The notes beneath the pieces were generated by a model. It was not told the DNA's origin. It searched no databases and worked only from the letters and a program-made list of their open reading frames with translations. Position numbers and translations under genes: made by a program. From contig OX578281.1 in the NCBI GenBank assembly GCA_951217055.1, positions 9,454,447 to 9,518,446 of the forward strand: 64,000 bases of DNA, read 5' to 3'. Within the stretch, counting starts at the first letter, position 1. Every line of letters starts with the position of its first letter. This DNA comes from Gerris lacustris. Its lineage: Eukaryota; Arthropoda; Insecta; Hemiptera; Gerridae. Below, one piece after another: positions 21,103 to 33,300 of this stretch.

Positions 21103-21348
21103 CAGTCTATAGTCTATAAGATTAGAGTTGGCACAATCGAAGGCAGGAAAATTTGAGAGGGAAACGATTCTATTGGTCCTCCATCTTGAATGCAACTTTA
21201 GAAAAAAAATGCCCTACTCTACCCCTGTTCCACAAAAAAAATATAACATGGCAACACTGATTTTCCCTTTTTATAACCCCAAAACTACCTCCACGTTTGT
21301 TGTTTCCCGCCTTCGATTGTGCCAACTCTAATCTTATTGACTGTAGTA
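21103..21348. mobile_element. MITE with terminal inverted repeats of about 40 bp
   Basis: TAAGATTAGAGTTGGCACAA followed by TCGAAGGC at 21117-21147 is exactly inverted at 21309-21338. The outer CTACAGTC/GACTGTAG also pair. The left arm has an extra TATAGTC. The internal frame is not supported. Confidence 0.75.
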
Positions 21349-22454
21349 CACCACTATAACAAATAATAAGTAAAACTCAAAGATATCGAGAATCTGTCAA
21401 AAGTAAATCATGGATTTACCGACGTTTCGCCATAATTTATTTCCTTCTTCAATTCTTATAAAAACTAATGATAATTTACAATCTAAATACTTAAGGATTA
21501 CAGAATCTGTCCGTCAATTACATGCGGAATAGACTGTAGAGAGGTCATAAATATCTCTTCTCTGTTAGATCTAAAAATAAATTATTACATAACTAATTCT
21601 TGTTCGTAACATCAAGAAATCAAATGTTATTACAAGTTGTCATCGTCAACTGATAATGACAACTTAATTATTATCACCTAAATCAATTCGATTAATAAAT
21701 TTCTATAGATTTTTATTTTTTTAATTGGTAAAAATTTTAGACAGCAATTTTTAAATGAGAAATTATTCATTTGAAATTGAAAATTCTACAAATATTATAA
21801 CTTATTGAATAACAAATATACACTGTATTTTTTTTTTTTTTTTTTGTTAAATTATAATTTTTCCCCATAAATAAATCTTCAAAAATTCTTCACTTTTTTT
21901 ATTTCAACAGAAATTTGATAACTTTTTGTTATTATTTTAAAATCTGACAAATTATTAATTTCGGTTGTCAAATCTGTAGCTTTTTTTTTTTCAGAAGCGA
22001 GAAAAGAAACATTTGCATAAGCTTATGAATAAAATATAGGCGATTAATTAAATTTCGATACGCTGAACCTTCGGAAGGAAACAAACTTGAGATGAGGGTT
22101 CCGCTATATTGAAGGACAGGCCTACAATTATGATATTAAATAGTTTAAAATATGTTTAATGGGCCGTTAAAGGGGATTATTTTGGGACCTCCTAATATCG
22201 GATGATTTTAAGACAAGACAATCATGTAAATTAAAAACAATTAATTACTAAAATGAGATATTTGTCTCTTAATTAAATCAGTTTAAAATCGATTTCTCCC
22301 GCATTAAATATGTTTTAATTTTTAAACTGTTTTTATTTTTAAAGCGTTGATTTGATAACTAAATAATTTTGATTACCAGCTGTTTAAAATATATATTTTG
22401 CTGTATATACATCGAGCCGTTAAGCCTTTAAAAAGTAGAATAAAGTAAATTAAT
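21349..22454. other. Unassigned AT-rich DNA
   Basis: I see no gene. There are T-rich runs at 21828-21846 and 21980-21990. Confidence 0.3.
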
Positions 22455-22565
22455 TTAGCGGCAGACAGACCGACAGACAGAGACGGAACCAAAAATGTTC
22501 CCTGATATCTGAAACGCATTTTTGTCTAGGGAATTTTTGAAATCGGAGACATAAATTAAATTAAT
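22455..22565 (-). repeat. Family C/Q-related fragment
   Basis: GACAGACAGAGACGGAACCA, then AAAATGTTCCCTGATATCTG and GGAATTTTTGAAATCGGAG, match 55570-55645 closely. Confidence 0.5.
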
Positions 22566-22641
22566 AGTAAAAAAATTTTAAATAAGCTTTTATTTGGGCC
22601 ATCCACCGTATTGGAATTAGAGTCAAGGCATTTTATTTTTT

Positions 22642-23235
22642 ACTACGTTTTTATTAACTTGCTTTCTTGTTTGTTTGTTTGTTTGTCCGGTACAAATCTG
22701 GCAATCGATTTCTAACTAACTTCCCGAATAGCTAGACATTTAAAACTTTTAGCATAGCTCAGAACACGATGGCAATGCATTATTTTAATACTATTAGCCA
22801 TCTTTCAGCAGAATTAAATTCATTTTCAGCAAATTTTGCTGTACGGAAAGTTAGTTAAGAAAAAATCCGCAAGTTATTATATTTGTTTTGGCATGTCAAA
22901 TATTTACGCAATCTTCATCTCTGACGGGTCTCAAATTTGTGATAGATAAACATTGAATGACAGCAAAACAGGAAATATCGATTATATTATTTAAAATATA
23001 TCGATGGCATGCTTTAGATTTGGTGTTGGGGAGATCCGTTGTACAAAGATTTGTCCTTTTATAGCTTTAAGATCAGCTCTCTAGATGGTTGTCATTTATG
23101 TGAAGTAAATACATTCGGAACTATCTTTTTTTTCACTAATATTATATATTATTTAACAATAACAATTATATTATCAACATTACATTTGATTCAACAGAAA
23201 ATTTAAAAACGTAGTATATAAAAAGTTATTTTTAT
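22642..23235 (-). repeat. Family D copy 2
   Basis: An inverse copy of family D: TACTACGTTTTTATTAACTT at the left, GAATAGCTAGACATTTAAAA, TTGGTGTTGGGGAGATCC, and AAAACGTAGTATATAAAAAG at the right. It lacks the internal duplication of copy 1. Copies 1 and 2 face each other about 1.6 kb apart. Confidence 0.65.
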
Positions 23236-23513
23236 CTTGAAATTATTCGTATTATTCACAGCAAACCCTTTCATTTGATACCCATATCATGGGCTTGCTT
23301 AAAAGATTCCTATACTAGTCACCCAACTTGGTGCTGCCTGCCATAATTAAGTGAATGACGTCACTTAATCATGCATTGTTATCTAAACTAAACACGTATG
23401 CAATATTTCAATTCAATCAGTTGAGGATTTTAAAATTCAGTTGCAAGATTTGACCCTAATATTCATACAAACATTGCAAGTTAAATAAAAGCTTGTAAAA
23501 TTTCGGTACTTCG

Positions 23514-23556
23514 GAACGATCACGTAGCTTTCGTTACCTTCGGTAAGCTCGAAAGC
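23514..23556. repeat. Family Q end hairpin
   Basis: GGAACGATCACGTAGCTTTC followed by GTTACCTTCGGTAAGCTCGA folds as a small hairpin. It is the same motif as at 15350 and 55677. Confidence 0.45.
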
Positions 23557-23615
23557 AAAAACAAAATTTCATAAATGATAACACTATTTATTTTTACGGC
23601 TTCATTTGAATTATA

Positions 23616-24659
23616 CAGGGTGGTCCAAAAGTCTCCCCCTCCCCCTCTTAAGTTTTGAACGGTTTGAGATAAATTAATGAAACTTGGGGGATCTCTACCA
23701 TGCAAAGGGAAGTTTGTTTTCATGCAATCACCCACTAGGGGCAACCACCCACTTTGCCCCCAGGCCACCCAACTTCTAAATTTCAAATTGGAGCGTATAT
23801 TTTTGATAGCATATTTGGATTCTACGGTGAAAAATAATAAACTTTTACTTGTAACTATTTTTTCTATCTCCAATATTTTGCCCCCTACAGGGGGGCAAAG
23901 TTAGCAAAATAACCCTTCCGAAATAGTAAAAAAAATTACACTTAGATCGTTATAAAATCTAAACAGTTTGAAATAAAGTCATGGAACTTGGGGGATCTGT
24001 ACCATGTAAAGGGAAGTGTTTAATCATCCACTCGCGTACTAGGGGCAACCTCCATTTTGCCCCCAGGCGCTGAAATCTACGATTTATATACCTTTTCCCC
24101 CTTATAGGGGGAAAAATATTAGAGGTAGAAAAAAAAGTTTGAACTAAAATATTTTTATTTTTTGCCGTAGAATCTAAATCTGCTATCAAAATTATACATT
24201 CTAGGACAAAATTTTGAAGTTCGGTGGTCTGGGGGCAAAATGGGAGGTTGCCCCTACAGCGCGGTTGCATGAAAACAAACTTCCCTTTACATGGTACGGA
24301 TCCCTTAAGTTTCATTAATTTATCTCTAACCGTTTAGATTTTACAACGTATTATCGGTAGGGTAATTTTGCTATCTTTGCCCACCTATATGGGGCAAAAT
24401 ATTGGGAATAGAAAAAAAAGTTTCAAGTAAAAGTTTATTATTTTTCACTGTAGAATCCAAATATGCTATCAAAAATATACACTCCAATTTGAAATTTAGA
24501 AGTTGGGTGGCCTGGGGGCAAAGTGGGTGGTTGCCCCTAGTGGGTGATTGCATGAAAACAAACTTCCCTTTGCATGGTAGAGATCCCCCAAGTTTCATTA
24601 ATTTATCTCAAACCGTTCAAAAGTTAAGAGGGGGGGGGGGAGACTTTTGGACCACCCTG
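23616..24659. mobile_element. Family F: mariner-like palindromic element flanked by TA
   Basis: Termini CAGGGTGGTCCAAAAGTCTC and its inverse sit between TA dinucleotides (23614-23615 and 24660-24661), as in Tc1/mariner insertions. Arms of about 290 bp are near-identical. A second, more diverged inverted pair lies inside (23960-24080 and 24230-24340), so the element holds four versions of one unit (GGGGCAACCACCCACTTTGC, GGGATCTCTACCATGCAAAG). No transposase is seen. Open frames at 23520-24668 are arm translations. Confidence 0.75.
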
Positions 24660-24661
24660 TA

Positions 24662-25525
24662 TAAATAAAACTATTATCGATCGAAACATCTAGTCCTAAG
24701 ATAGGATATGGAGGATATCCAAAGTTTTCTATAATATGTAACAAATTATCATTTATTTAATCGTGTAGTGTTTCGAGGACAAAGCACCTCGAAATGATTT
24801 TTTATTGCTAAATGCTGATTTACAAGTATTAAGTTATTAAGTAATTAACTAAAATGCATGTAAACAATGAATTTAGTAATAAGTTTCAAGATAAAATTTA
24901 GTGTGCAGGAAGATAAGTAGAATAGAATTTTGTCAATTTTTCGGTTTACTAGATGGGCGTGGCTAATTACTGGACATGCGCAATTTTAGTTAAATACACA
25001 AGTTTGAAGGAGCCTCGCTTATAGATAGGTAGATCTTTGTTTATATATTATTTAGAAACGTTTTATTGGGTTAAAAATGTTATATTGGACAACATTTCGA
25101 AGCGAAATTAAGAGCTTAACTAAATACTAAGTGGAAAACGTGTAAACGCTTAATAAAAATTAAGCCACTTAAAATTTAGTTAACTAATTAATTACTTAAT
25201 ACGTGTAAATCAGCCTTAAGCTAAGGCAACCACATTTATTCCAATAAAAATAAATGTTAATGTTTTTATTTGTTGGTCTTCAAATAGATATAATAATTTG
25301 TCTAAATTAATTTACTTAATTTTACTTTTTCTTTCTAAATATAAAATTATGCCATTTACCAGTGCCAGTTGCTCGTATTAATTAATATATATTTTAAACT
25401 TCAGTACCGACAGTAAATACTTTAATAATAGTTCTTAAATATTCACACTAATAAACAAATTAGCTAATACAGCAAATATATTTTTAATACTTAAACAAAA
25501 GGTTCAAAGTAAATCAACAAGCACT
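24662..25525. other. Unassigned AT-rich DNA
   Basis: I see no gene or bounded repeat here. Confidence 0.3.
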
Positions 25526-25528
25526 CCT

Positions 25529-25720
25529 TTAGATTGTTACTCCCCTTATAAAAATACAGAGGGAGTAACAATCTAAAGAAGGTGTACGGAATGCTTTTCT
25601 TTAGACTGTTACTCGTATAAAAATAGAAGTGTGATATTCCTTTGTCCTAAAGTTCATTGAACTAAACGTCATTTAGTCGAAGTCATTTATATTCTAAAAA
25701 TCATAGGGGAGTAACAATCT
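25529..25720. mobile_element. Small hairpin repeat with CTTTAGATTGTTACTCCC ends
   Basis: CTTTAGATTGTTACTCCC and its inverse GGGAGTAACAATCTAAAG form a hairpin at 25529-25582. A second, longer-spaced pair follows at 25607-25720. This looks like a MITE and a partial second copy. Confidence 0.5.
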
Positions 25721-26925
25721 AAAGAAGTACTTATTAACAGACTAGGATATGCGTAAGAATATAATTACCACGTATTCAAATGGTTCAACGTATTTCCAAG
25801 TCCACGTTGTACGAACTGAACGATCCATAAGAAATAAGAACGAATCCAATCACAACACTTGGATCCCGGACAGACTTCACTCGCTGTACATCTAAGCGTG
25901 ACTGAAACCATCATAGCATCACGAACGATGACATTCTCATCCTGAGAAAGGATTTACCATGAAGAATTAAGAGTGGGGGAGGATGAACAAAAAAAAATCA
26001 ATTATTGCAACATCTACAGCTCATGAAACGGTAATGCGATCAGAGTCCTTTATGAAGAAGAAAAAAAAAAAAAAAAAAAAAGTTTTCGTAATTTTCTCAT
26101 TCCATTCTGATCCTTTTTAAAACATTCGGAGAATAAAGATCAGGAATATTCAAGACGACAAAAAGAAGAGTTGGAATCATGACAAAAAGAGAGGTTGAAA
26201 AAAAAAAAGATGATGAAATAATTGTTTTTTTTTATATATAAAAAAAAAACTTAAGGTCGTCAGTATAGTTTTAAATCCAAAAGGGCCCTCGAGGCGAATG
26301 ATTCCTCCTTTTCTTTTAAACGTCGAGATATCGTGTAAGGACACAAGAACTTTTCGATTGCGTGGATTCGTCAACCTTTTTCATCTCAAAGAAATTCAAA
26401 AGATAATACCAAGTTCGTGGAGATCATCGTACTTTATAGAGTGGTACTTTTAAAAAAAAACTACACGACATAGAGTTAAGTTCTCAACCAAAGACTTTTA
26501 ACATAGTTTTGTCCTAAGAGTGTAAGAAACAATCTATGGTTGGTTCTTGAATATAAGAATAGACAGGATTCCAGATTGATGACCAAAACTAGACAATGCA
26601 GATGTCATAGATAGGAATGGATTTCGCAAAAGGAATCTCTTTAATGAATGCTTTAGAAGACGCTAGCGTTGCGTTGTTTAAAAAAATGATGACAGAGACA
26701 CAAAGCAATCAAAAATGACTTGACAGTTAAGTTTGTACCAACATAATGAAACTCCTTATCTAGTTTTATCAGAATTGCAACAGCTTTATTCTAAACTCTT
26801 CCAACTAAATTATAACCTTTTTTTAAATATTATTAATCACTAAATAAAACAATTCTAAATAATTAAGAAATGGTCGAACGTACTTTAGTAAAATGACTCA
26901 CTTCGGCAGCAACTAAAATTATCCT
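25721..26925. other. Unassigned region
   Basis: More mixed base composition at 25750-25960 than in its surroundings, with A runs at 26058-26080. No coding frame or known repeat was identified. Confidence 0.3.
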
Positions 26926-26927
26926 TA

Positions 26928-27230
26928 TCGGTCCCAGAATTTTCAGAGTTTTTGGGAATAAACGAGGCAGAAATGCACCCCCAAATTTGGAGCTAAAATT
27001 CATTTACCGATTTCTGATTTATCAATTTATCGCCTCTGGGGTAAGATATTTCTGTATGTGTATGCCAAATTTCGTCAAAATCAGCCCAGTTGTTTAGGCT
27101 TCACGCGTCTACACAGACATTTTTTAAAAATAACTTTTTTGGACTCAGAGGGCCTCAAAACGTGTAAATCCATCAAAATCGAATTTTCACGTTTCACAAT
27201 ATTTTCTCTTTATATATGAGAAAGTAAAAA
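26928..27230 (+). repeat. Family A copy 4, 5'-truncated
   Basis: It starts near the TTTTCAGAGTTTTTGGG landmark and runs to TATATATGAGAAAGTAAAAA. The tRNA-like half is absent. It is more diverged than copies 1-3. Confidence 0.65.
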
Positions 27231-27530
27231 TCGGACGCGGGGCTTCCAAAATGTAAGAGGGCATCTTGGAACTTTTCCTTACCCAATAATAACAAAATGG
27301 CGGCAGATATTAGTAAGGCCTGATTTTTGTATCAAGTTTTTAACTCTCTTGCTTAAAAACTGTGTGTGGACACAGACAGACAGACAGACTGAAGGAAATT
27401 CTGCTAAAAACCACTCAAATCGTCTTGAAAACACCTAAAACGGATAATTCCGTTGAAATCTCTGTTTCGGACTTTTTGGCTGAAAACAATACTTTTCCTT
27501 AGAATACTTACTTCCTAGGTTAGAAAGGAA
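27231..27530 (-). repeat. Family B-related diverged fragment
   Basis: ACAAAATGGCGGCAGATATT, ACAGACAGACAGACAGAC, AAACGGATAATTCCGTTGAA and GAAAACAATACTTTTCCTT follow the order seen in family B at 29680-30090. Confidence 0.5.
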
Positions 27531-28049
27531 AAAAGTTATTTAACAACTTCAATGAGAAACTTATAAGAAGACCTAAGGGAACATGATAAACCTAACCTAA
27601 GAGACCTTAAGGAGAATAAAAAGTAATTAAAGAGGTTCAGTGAGAAACCTAAGAGAGAACATGAAAACCCTAAGATGACTTATGAGAAAGTGAGAAACCT
27701 AAGAACCTAAAGGAAAAGTAAAAAGTAATTAAAGAGGTTCGATCAGAATTGAGGAGATTGTTATCACATGATTTATTTTTTACCTTAACTTCGGGTTATT
27801 AAAAATGAATTATGTTAAATTACTTCGACTAGATAAAGGTCCAGAGTTAATTTGTCATAGTAATTGCATACTCGGACATTACTTAATAAATCTTTTATTG
27901 TGATGAACATCACAATATTGATAACAAGTTAATTGCAAAAGTGATATGTTTAATTGTCGTTTTGGATAGCAAGACCTGAAAGATTTGCTCTAAACATTTT
28001 TGTTAAATCGACAACTATAATATATATTAACAGTAACAATTTTTATAAT
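27531..28049. other. Unassigned, with short irregular repeats
   Basis: At 27540-27740 the phrases GAGAAACCTAAGA and GTAAAAAGTAATTAAAGAGG recur imperfectly. The remainder is AT-rich with no gene seen. Confidence 0.35.
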
Positions 28050-28054
28050 GGTAC

Positions 28055-28117
28055 GGGGTGCCTTGCTTTCTTCGGCCAGTACTTGGATGGGTGAATGTTT
28101 TGAACTAACTGATTTTT
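28055..28117 (+). repeat. 5S-rRNA-like fragment (shortened)
   Basis: CCAGTACTTGGATGGGTGAA matches the conserved 3' internal-control segment of eukaryotic 5S rRNA (AGTACTTGGATGGG). It continues TTGAACTAACTGATT. It is an internally deleted version of the inverse copy at 28810-28945. Confidence 0.5.
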
Positions 28118-28790
28118 TACTTTTCCTCACTACTAATAGTAGGAAAAGTATTGTTTTCACCTTCACCTAAAATTTTTTTTTCGAGATTTCAACGGAATTA
28201 TCCGTTTTAGGTGTTTTTAAGACCTCCTGAGTGGTCGTATGTATGTGTGTATGTGTGTTATCATCGTAGCGCCCAAGGTATTTAACCTAGAGAGTTGAAA
28301 CTTGACAGAAAAATCAGTCCTAACCTGTAGTTGTGCCGCCCGGAAAATCAACTTTTTCCGCCATCTTGAACCCAGTTTGCTGAGTCAGCAAAAAATTTAA
28401 AAAATCGTAATAAATCGATTATGGTCCTGATCGAGTTGAAATTTGGCACGGAGGACCTTCTGTATGACAAACAAGCCCACCAAATTTCATTTTGATATTA
28501 GCCGCCATTTTGAAGTTATCAATTTTTAAATTTTTAAACTTTGACGGTTAATAATACCGAAAGTATAAATAGGTTTTTGACACATAGCATATCTTTGGAA
28601 CCGGAAAATATTAAGGTACAACTATAAAAAAAAACCCGATGAAATTCCATTAATTAGTTTAAAAGTTATAAGCGAATATAATTATTTTTATTAATGCGAT
28701 AATTTTGATGACGTCAAAGTTTGTTTACATTTGTCAAATTGCCGCCAAACTTCAAATAATTAAATAAAATATATAGCTATTAAAAATAAG
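28118..28790 (+). repeat. Family B copy 1
   Basis: It starts TTTACTTTTCCTCACTACTA and continues through AACGGAATTATCCGTTTTAG, TATGTGTGTATGTGTG, GAAATTTGGCACGGAGGACC and GCCGCCATTTTGAAGTTATC. The inverse copies at about 29030-30105 share all landmarks. Confidence 0.65.
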
Positions 28791-28809
28791 GTTAATATAA
28801 ATCAGTATA

Positions 28810-28945
28810 TAAATCAGTTAGTTCAGAACGGTCACCCATCCAAGTACTGACCACGTCCAATGCTGCTTCCTCCTGCTGCGAAGCAGCAGGAGAGGCCACT
28901 TTAGTGGCCTCTGAAGTGAGGAAGAGTTCCGAGGTACCCCGTACC
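28810..28945 (-). repeat. 5S-rRNA-derived segment with two internal hairpins
   Basis: On the minus strand it reads GTACGGGGTACCTCGGAACT, then hairpins GGCCACT/AGTGGCC and CCTGCTGC/GCAGCAGG, then GGTCAGTACTTGGATGGGTG followed by ACCGTT. The last part matches the 5S rRNA box C region and the first echoes CTCGGAAGC. It is too short and rearranged to be a 5S gene. A 5S-derived SINE head (SINE3 type) is a reasonable reading. Confidence 0.5.
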
Positions 28946-29029
28946 CGATTTTTTGTATTATTATTTAAAAAAAAAAATAATAATAATAAAATGTTATACA
29001 TTAATTTTATTTATTTAATTATTTGAATC

Positions 29030-29520
29030 TTGGCGGTATTTTGACAGATGTAAACAAACTTTGACGTTTAACAAAAGTATCGCACTAATTAATAATTATG
29101 TACTCTTTTAACTTTAAAACTAACTAGTGGAATTTCATCGGGTTTTTTTATTTTTGTTCCTCATTTTTTACCGGTTCCAACAAATTTATACAACTATAGT
29201 TGTCAAAAACGTATTTATACTTTCGGTATTATTAACCGTCAAAGTTTCAAAATTCAAAAATCAATAACTTCAAAATGGCGGCCAATATCAAAATGAAATT
29301 TGGTGGATTCGTTTTTCATACAGAGAGGTACTTCATTCGAGTTAAATTTCAACTCGATCGGACCACTTTTAGATTTTTTACGATTTTTCTTAAATTTTTG
29401 CTGACTCAGCAAACTGGGTTCAAGATGTCGGAGAAAGTTGATTTTCCGGGCTGCACAACAAGAAGTAAGGACTGATTTTTCTGTCCTTTCAACTCTGTAG
29501 GTTAAGTACCCTATATATTC
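29030..29520 (-). repeat. Family B copy 2
   Basis: An inverse family B segment: GTAAACAAACTTTGACGTTT, TTCATCGGGTTTTTTT, AATGGCGGCCAATATCAAAA, GCTGACTCAGCAAACTGGGT. It lacks the terminal ACTTTTCC block and runs straight into copy 3. Confidence 0.6.
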
Positions 29521-30105
29521 GCTTATAACTTTTAAACTAATTAATGGAATTTCATCGGGTTTTTTTTATATTGCTCCTTAATTTTTTCCGTTTCCAACGA
29601 TATGCTATATGTCAAAAACGTATTTATACTTTCGGTATTATTACCGGCAAAGTTTCAAAATTCAAAAATTGATAACTTCAAAATGGCGGCTAATATCAAA
29701 ATGAAATTTAGTGGGCTTGTTTGTCATACAGAGAGGTACATTCGTGCCAAATCGATTCGTTCAACTCGATCAAGACCATTTTTCGATTTTTTAAAAATTT
29801 TTCTTACTCAGCAAACTGGGTTCAAGATGGCGGAAAAAGTTGAGTTTCCAGGAGGCACCACTACAGGTAAGGACTGTTTCTGCCAAGTTTCAACTCTCTA
29901 GGTTAAATACCTTGGGCGCTACGATGATAACATACACACACACATACATAAACGCATACATACATACATAAATACAGAGGTCATGCTGAAAACCACTCGG
30001 GAGGTCTAAAAAACACCCAAAATGGATAGTTCAGTTGAAATCTCGAAAACATTTTTTTGGGTGAAAACAATACTTTTCCTACCATGAGGTGAGGAAAAAG
30101 TAAAA
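29521..30105 (-). repeat. Family B copy 3, complete end
   Basis: It repeats the order of copy 2 (AAAATGGCGGCTAATATCAA, CTCAGCAAACTGGGTTCAAG) and adds the end: CACACACACACATACATA, GGGAGGTCTAAAAAACACCC, and AACAATACTTTTCCTACC through GAGGAAAAAGTAAAAA. Together with copy 1 it forms a 2-kb inverted arrangement. Confidence 0.65.
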
Positions 30106-30381
30106 AGGATTATATAATAACTAAAAATATAACGAGAAAATAATACAAATTCATAAAATGATTGAAACGGAAGGAACTATCTCCCTTTTACTTTTAGAAG
30201 GTTAACGGTGAGTGAAAAAAAATCAAACATTTTCAAAAAAAAATTAAAAAAGAATGATGCGGCAGATGAAAAATCTTATTTTAATAGTTATTATTTAAAG
30301 TTTTTCTTCTAAGAAATCTAAGAGAGTAAAAAAAAAATCTTCGTAGTTGTGAAAAAAAAGAACAGCTAGTTAATTGTAATA

Positions 30382-33300
30382 TAATAATAATACCATTTAT
30401 TGCATCATTAGAAAATTTACAATACATATACAGATATATCCATTTTTAATTTATATATATGCAAATCGGTCGAAACCGTGGTTCCCTTAATGGGATTTGG
30501 GTTGGTTGCATCACAATAATTTGAAACATCGCCATAAATATAACGAGGTTTGATTACTTATTAACAAATACAATATACAAAAACAAACACTTAGCAAATA
30601 TAACAACATTAACACAAATTTTAACTCTACTTTAAATCTGTTTTAAAAATTTACTATTTAAATTGATTAATAATTATTCACTCAGCATGCATTTTTTTTT
30701 ATTTATTATTTGTTTATTTATTTATTATTTATTTATTTATTTATTATTATTATTAATTTTATTTATTTATTTATTTATTCTTTTATAATTCTTATTATAC
30801 ACTTAGTATATATTTATTGTTTAATTAATGATCTGCTTATTAGCTACTAATTCATTATATCTTTGTTAATTAAAATATTTACTTACTACGACATATAACC
30901 TATTTATTTTATTTTATATTTTTTTGATATTAACATATAAATTTACAAATATATGTAAATACCTAATTTGCTAATGTTATTATTTATATATATCATTTTA
31001 TATTTAGTATAGATTTATTTTGTAAGCCATTCAGAAGAGTATATTGACTTCATTCTTTTCCATTCCGGTCTCTGAAGAGCTACTCTTTGCCAACAGGCAC
31101 CTCCACAAGTCTTCTTCATTTCTTCGTCCCAGGCTAGCCTAGGTCTTCCTCTTTTTCGTGTCTTATCTCTAGGATACCAGTCGATAAGTTCTTTGGTCCA
31201 TCTATTATCTAGAGTCCGCACAATATGCCCTGCCCAGTTCCATTTACGCTCCACCACAATCTTTCCTATATCTTCTAGTTGGGTCTTATTCCTTATCCAT
31301 TCGTTCCTCTTTCTGTCCCTCCTGGTTATCCTGAGCATGCTTCTCTCCATGGCTCTTTGGGTCGTTCTAAGCCTGTTTAATGCACTTTCAGTTAGTTGCC
31401 ACGTTTCACACCCGTATGTTATGACTGGCAGTACGCATGATGTCCACAACTTCTTTTTTAGGTCCATTCCTACATCTGATTTAAATAGATGACGATATTT
31501 GTTGAATGAAACCCATCCGAGGGTTACTCTTCTGCTTATTTCTCTGTCTTGACCATCTATTTTGTTACTTATCAGAGAGCCTAGGTATATATACTCATTC
31601 ACACATTCAATTGAATCGCCTAGTATTTGAATATTTTCTGAGTTGTTTATATTTACGTTCATTGCTTTGGTTTTATTCTTATTTATTTCTAGTCCTATAT
31701 GCTTAGCTTTATCAATTAGATTTTCCATCATTTCTTTTGCTTCATTTACATCCTTGTATATTAAAACTACATCATCTGCAAATTTTAGGCTATTCAACCA
31801 TCTACCGTTTACTTTAATCCCCCTATTCTCCCATTCCAGCATGTTAAAAACTCTCTCAAGTACACAAATGAAGACTTTACTTGATAGCACATCGCCCTGT
31901 CTAGTTCCTCGATTTATATTGATTGTTCTACATGTTTGATCATGAGATATCTCTAACTTGGCTCCGTAGTAAATATATTTTATTATTTCAATAATCTCTT
32001 TGTCTGCTGTGGTCTCCATTACTGCATTAAGTATTTCATGTCTGTATATTGAGTCGAAGGCTTTCTTGAAATCGACGAATATGAGGACTAAAGGAAAGTT
32101 GTATTCATGGCATCTTCTTATCATTTGTTTAACAACAAAAACGTGGTCTAAAGTAGACATATTTTTCCTAAACCCTGTCTGCGAGCTATCGATATCGGAT
32201 TCCACTAGGTTTTCTATGCGTTTCGCGATTATTTTCATGAATATTTTGTAACTTACTGACAAAAGGCTAATAGGTCTATAATTTTCGATGTTAAGCCGAT
32301 CTCCCTTTTTAAATATAAGGACAAGTTGTGCTATAAGCCAATCTTGGGGCACTTTTTGTTGTTCCAGGCATAAATTTGCTATGTGTTTAATGGCTGAGAC
32401 CATAGTTGGGCCTCCAGCCTTTAGTTCTTCCACGAATATTCTGTCGACTCCAGCCGCTTTACCATTTTTCATTCCATGTATTGCCCTTTCCACTTCTTCG
32501 TTTGTAATAGCTGGCGCTTTATCTCTGCAGTGTGTCACTGTTTCTTTTGCTTTATCCTGATTTTCCCTCACCTTTTCACTTTCATATAAACTTCCGTAGT
32601 ATTCCATAATTATATCAATTATTTCATTATTTTCTCTTTTCATATTACCATCTTTATCCTTCATTCCAAATATTTTTCCCTTTCCAATAGCTTGTGATTT
32701 CCAATAGTTTTTAATACTTCCACCTTTTTCTATTACTAATGCCAACTCCTTAATTTTCTTTTCCTTGCTCCATTCCTTTAGTTTTTCTCTAATTGATTTC
32801 GAAATCTTGCTGATTTCTTCCCTATTTAATCCTTTTTTCTTCTCTCTTCTTCTCTTTTCTAATAGTTTCTTTATTTGTTTTGGAATGCCCTTGTTTTCTT
32901 TTTTATTTTTTATTGAAAGTTTATTATTAGTTGATTTTATGGCGCTTATTAACACTTCTTGACTCTTATCTATATCCTCTATGAGTTCAAAATGATTTAT
33001 TTCCTTTTTCAGTATATCCTCATATTGGTCAGTGTCAATATAATTAATCCTATTTATATTGTTTTTTGGTGTTCGTTTTATTTTTACTTTCTTTATGTCC
33101 AGGGTGGCTTTAAGCGCTCTATGATCGCTATCAATATCAAGTCTGTCATCTGTTTCTACGTCAACAACACTTGAAATCTTATTCGTGATGACATAATCGA
33201 TTTCGTTAAACGTCAGCTTATCAGGACTGGCCCATGTCCACTTTTTTCCCGGTGGTTTCTTAAAAAACGAATTCATAATAAACATTGAGTTACCTTCAAC

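Noticed and set aside
28810..28945. Functional 5S rRNA gene
   Set aside because: Only the box C region and a short upstream piece match; about half of the gene is missing or replaced by unrelated hairpins.
31193..33174. Eight plus-strand frames of 65-99 codons
   Set aside because: All lie opposite the intact RTE ORF and have no motifs.
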